DNA of 64,000 bases from Eukaryota sp. TZLM1-RC (taxonomy: Eukaryota > Metamonada: BaSk clade). The stretch lies in the NCBI GenBank assembly GCA_040285825.1, contig JAUPSS010000007.1, forward strand, positions 62,001-126,000, read 5' to 3'. The translations under genes were made by a program, and so were the position numbers. The notes beneath the pieces were generated by a model, which did no database searches, was not told the DNA's origin, and saw only the letters and a list, made by a program, of their open reading frames with translations. Positions 60,335-64,000 of the stretch are shown here, in pieces; the stretch's first letter is position 1; each line of letters opens with the position of its first letter.

Positions 60335-62078
60335 ATGAAACTCCTCTTCCTCCTGGTCTTGATAACACTCTCCTTTTGTGAGGAACACTCTGTTGAAGAA
60401 ACAGTCATAAACGAATATGTGCCTCCACTTTCCGCTGGAGACTATACCTTCTTTGAGAGTTTCACTGGTGACAACTCTAAATGGGTTGTAAGTACACATC
60501 CAAAGTATGGTGGTGAATGGCTTGTTGAATTGCCACAAGAACCTGCTGGTATTCCCAACGACAAGGGCCTTGTTCTCAAAACTCCTGCCGCCCACTCAGC
60601 CATTTTCACCAACCTTGAACAGCCCATTGTCTTGGAATCTGATCCTTTTGTATTCCAATACGAAGTCAGATACCAGAAGGCTCCCATCTCATGTGCCGGA
60701 TCTTATGTCAAGCTTCTTCAAAAGGTCCCGATCGACAGTGACTTTTCTGATAAGGACTCTTACACCATCATGTTTGGTCCTGATATCTGTGGTACCAGCA
60801 GAGTACACTTCATCTTCCGATCCAGGGTAAGTTACATACAAGCACGACTCACCACAGAATCCCAAGACCGGAGAAATGGAAGAACATCACATGACCAACC
60901 CACCTCCTGTTCGTAATGACGGTGTTGTGAGTCTCTATACACTTGTTGTATATCCAGATACCAATAACTTTGAAATACGCATTGACGGAAAGAAGGTAAG
61001 CTCTGGAAACCTTCTCACTGACTTTGAACCCCCTGTCAACCCTCCCAAGCAGATCCCCGACCCTAATGCTGTTAAACCCGAAGACTGGGACGAAGAAGAA
61101 TTCATTCCCGACCCCGAAGCTGAAAAACCTGCCGATTGGGATCAGCCAGAGTACATCCCTGATCCAGAAGCGACCATGCCGGAAGACTGGGACGAGGAGG
61201 AAGATGGTATGTTTCGCTAATCCCAACAATTACTAATTCTAGGTGAATGGGCCCCTCCTATGATCAATAACCCTGAATATAAGGGTGAATGGGTTGCTCC
61301 AATGATTAAGAATCCCAATTATCAAGGAAAATGGGAAGCTCCTCTTGTTGATAATCCTAACTACTTTGAAGTTGATTATCCTCTCAAGGGTGCCACCATA
61401 GGATCTATTGGTATTGAGGTCTGGTCTATGGACAAGGATATTTTATTTGACAATATCCTTATCTCCAACGAAGATGCCCATGCCAAGGATGTAGCCAAGC
61501 ACACTTTCCAAGTAAAACACAAGAAAGAGACCAAGTTACGCCAAGCTGAAGAAAAGAAAGCTGCTGATGAAATGAAAAAGGCTACTGGAAGTACAATGGT
61601 TGCTCTTTTCCACAGAGGGTTTGATTATTTACAACGAAAAATTACTGAAATTGCCAGAATTGTAAAGCAAAACCCTATTGTTTCATTGGTTACCGCCTTT
61701 GCTCTTGCTCTCTCTACCATTATTCTACTCTCAAGAAAGCGTGAAGTTCCTACTCCAAGGGAATCACAAACAGAAACTGAAATTGAAGAATCAGCTGCTG
61801 AATCTGTAACTGAAGAAAAAGAAGAAGTTGGTCAACCTCTGGCTAAATCTGAATTCCAACCCGAATCTGATGCCGGTATTCATGAAGCTACTCCTGCTGT
61901 CACTAAGCCTACTTTGGTAGAAGAGGTTGAAGAGACCAAGGAGGTGGTTTCTGAAAGTGCTAATGTTGAGGAAGAAAAGGTACCTGAACAGGTGGAAAAA
62001 GAAGATGATTTTATTGAAATTAAACCAAAATCTTCAACAAAAAAAAGAAGGGGTCGTAGTACAAGAATGGCAGAGTAG
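60335..62078 (+). CDS. CNX: Calnexin (ER membrane lectin chaperone)
   Basis: Three exons, 60335-60826, 60858-61206 and 61243-62078, give 558 residues. A signal peptide ([15 protein letters not shown]) is followed by the lectin domain, including CAGSYVKLL and IMFGPDICG. The P-domain has three type-1 repeats ([45 protein letters not shown]) and three type-2 repeats ([25 protein letters not shown]). After the second half of the lectin fold come one membrane helix ([17 protein letters not shown]) and an acidic cytosolic tail ending in a basic KKRRGRS cluster. Calnexin binds monoglucosylated N-glycans on folding glycoproteins. The tail lacks a clear KKxx or RKPRRE-type end. Confidence 0.95.
60827..60857 (+). 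other. 31-nt intron 1 of calnexin
   Basis: Donor GTAAGT; acceptor region CTCACCACAG. Removal joins HFIFRSR to [16 protein letters not shown], the conserved calnexin sequence. Confidence 0.95.
61207..61242 (+). other. 36-nt intron 2 of calnexin
   Basis: Donor GTATGT; branch and acceptor TACTAATTCTAG. Removal joins EEDG to [16 protein letters not shown] inside the P-domain. Confidence 0.95.
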
Positions 62079-62079
62079 T

Positions 62080-63675
62080 GTAGTATTAATTTTTTGATTA
62101 TTGGTTACTTATAAATAGATTATGAGCTTCTTTGTTTCAATATCTTAATTAATTTTTTCAGTTATTGTGATAAACAAGTAATTTTAATGGAATTTGATCA
62201 ATAACTTCAAATGCCGAATGTTGAAATATCATTTTGAATTTAATTATCAGCCTATCCATCTTACACTTTTCAGGACACTAAAAAATTGAATTTACTGAAA
62301 GTGAATAGTGTTTGTATTCAAATGTTGATGATCCGAAAATATTTTACAAAAATTATCAACCAAAAGTTCAGACTAGTTGCTTTAAATGTATATTAATTGA
62401 GCGGAAAATTCCAAGTTATTTCTTTGTTATTTCAATTGTTTGTTGTTGGAAGTTTTTGGAAGTGTAGTAGTAAAGCAGCAGTTCATACCAATGATTCTTC
62501 TCTTTCGTTTGGTTTCCATGGACTCAGATCTTCCAAATATATCAACATGAACATATCAGTAGGAGCAATTTCCCGTCAGATTCACCTAATTGTGTTACTG
62601 GGGACCGTACTTTTTTTCGTAATAATTCCATTGATCTTGTGCTCCAGGTAAAGTTTCATAGTGCATCTTCAAAATTTTTCTGCTAAACTGATTTGACACG
62701 GTAAATCATGAATCTATCGTCTTGTTGAAATCAATATTGTTGGTTATAACATTGTTGTCTGATAGCAATCCTTCTGTAGCCTAATTGATTTTATAGGTAA
62801 TTCGTTTTAAATGATCTAATGGACTTACAAATGCATCAATTAGCAAGTGGCAGGGTTTGATCTACAATTATGCGAATACAATAAGTTAATTCTTATATTC
62901 TAATCCTTCAGTGGTTAGCGGAAAACTACAATCACTTGTAAACTAAAGATATCAAACATCTTGAACCCATTTCAATCTGCGTTGTTGTTTGATGAATTTC
63001 TTAACAGATTATTTCAAACAATCAAGTATTGTCACTTTTAGTAAGGGTAAATGGTGATGTTAATGTGGTGGGACTATTTTCATTTTTTATTGATATAGAT
63101 GTCAGATATTTCAATTATTCTATTCTATTATTGTGTTTTATTTACCCGAACAGTGAGGAAGTTTGCCATGAACGCAAATCCGTTTTCTTTAGTTTGAGCG
63201 CAAAGGATCAATTGTGCATTAATCTATACTAAAGTCAACTAATAGTTGTCACATCAACTATCCAAAGTTAATACTTATGGGAAAAAGTGTTCTTTTTCAT
63301 TAGTTTACATGTAAATTGGAGCAAAATGAGGTATATTGTCCAATTAAAATGTTGTTCTGGTGGAATTTCCTAAAGACTGCTCATGGTTGAGTATAAATTC
63401 AGGAAAAAAAGCATGTTGAATGAAATTTTATTTATGGAGAAAATTATTACAAGTGTTGAATTACGCCAACATTTCTGTTTCTCTGATGACCAGGAGAACG
63501 ACAAACAAAATTAAATAGAAATTACATATGATTTCACTAAAAAATTCATTTACTTTGAAGACTGAGACAAGACTATTTTCCATAACCAAATTGATCCAAA
63601 CATATTATCTTTGAGAAGCACAAATAAGAACTCACTATTTGTTAACAAAACTTCACGAAGACCTGGATCAATTAC
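62080..63675. other. Long stretch without a confident gene
   Basis: AT-rich DNA. One 84-residue frame (62397-62651, TTG start) has a hydrophobic N-terminus and C-terminus (LIVLLGTVLFFVIIPLIL) and could be a membrane-protein exon. A 67-residue ATG frame at 63029-63232 has no family. No repeat or RNA gene seen. Confidence 0.4.
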
Positions 63676-63680
63676 AGGTT

Positions 63681-64000
63681 TCAGCAACAGAAATCTCCAT
63701 TTAAATCTACAAAGTCACGAACACCCTGAGTTGAGCAATCATCACCAGAATACTGAATCGTCCATGGAAAACAAGATAACTCCACCAAATAATCATTATC
63801 AATTTGTTTAGCAGATTCAATCAAACCTTCATCAATAAGATTTGTTGGAAATAGTTCAGAATTTGCCAAACTTTGCTTATCAGGTTTAATCAATTGGATG
63901 AATTTCAAAAAAGGAAAGTTTTGTTCAGTGATATTGGTAGGAACAGAGCTATGAATAACCAATTCCTTTAAGTTTGGTAATTGTATTTCAACATTGTCAG
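63681..64000 (-). CDS. Leucine-rich-repeat-like protein, C-terminal end (cut by window edge)
   Basis: The minus-strand frame runs in from the right edge without a start. It reads DNVEIQLPNLKELVIHSS, then FPFLKFIQLIKP, resembling leucine-rich repeats. It ends with a non-repetitive tail (LVELSCFPWTIQYSGDDC) and a stop at 63681. The composition and repeat rhythm suggest a larger LRR protein upstream. Function unknown. Confidence 0.4.
   Translation of the reverse strand, partial: DNVEIQLPNLKELVIHSSVPTNITEQNFPFLKFIQLIKPDKQSLANSELFPTNLIDEGLIESAKQIDNDYLVELSCFPWTIQYSGDDCSTQGVRDFVDLNGDFCC

Overview
The window is AT-rich nuclear DNA from a single-celled eukaryote. The evidence is eukaryote-only genes (RNA polymerase III subunit RPC4, prefoldin 4, UFM1-like modifier, calnexin, DHHC acyltransferase, Ste20-type kinase), a eukaryotic tRNA-Arg(CCU), standard use of all three stop codons, and spliceosomal introns. 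Most supported introns are tiny (28, 30, 31 and 36 nt, one of about 98 nt) and end in a branch-site/acceptor motif of near fixed spacing. I cannot name the organism; a small-genome protist (amoeboid or excavate/metamonad-like) fits, but no marker here settles it.

Layout. 1-9.4 kb is a graveyard: a decayed Mutator-like transposase (1-880), a duplicated broken membrane-protein gene (1.4-3.5 kb), featureless and purine-rich DNA, a C2H2/PHD zinc-finger gene followed by a SET-domain ORF (5.6-7.0 kb, minus), and two head-to-head Fanzor (eukaryotic TnpB) relics (7.1-9.4 kb). 9.4-11.6 kb holds a STAND-like P-loop ATPase. 12-24 kb has LINE fragments, a 1018-residue RING/B-box protein with a 12-unit FG-repeat tail, gene-fragment relics, RPC4 and a broken coiled-coil gene.

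24.0-51.6 kb is a large inverted duplication. Two arms of about 8 kb (24025-32011 and 43610-51605) each carry a TRIM-like RING/B-box gene with an FG-rich tail, a small B-box gene, old retroelement relics and a broken LINE. The 11.6-kb centre has a recent 1269-bp tandem duplication, a CUE-CAP protein, LINE pieces, the tRNA, a DHHC acyltransferase and a kinase. 52-64 kb is more gene-rich: a proline-rich protein and prefoldin 4 (divergent pair), a UFM1-like protein, a type II membrane surface protein, a third Fanzor relic, nested LINE insertions with visible target-site duplications, calnexin with three exons, and the end of a leucine-rich protein at the right edge.

The dominant mobile element is a LINE whose reverse transcriptase is followed by a zinc-knuckle and restriction-like endonuclease domain. 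At least six substantial copies and several relics are present, none intact. LINE sequence lies at both boundaries of the left inverted-repeat arm and at the inner boundary of the right arm, so the element probably shaped the rearrangement. The most unusual gene class is the RING/B-box protein with a nucleoporin-like FG tail, in three copies; its largest member shares 5' flanking sequence with the neighbouring B-box gene family.
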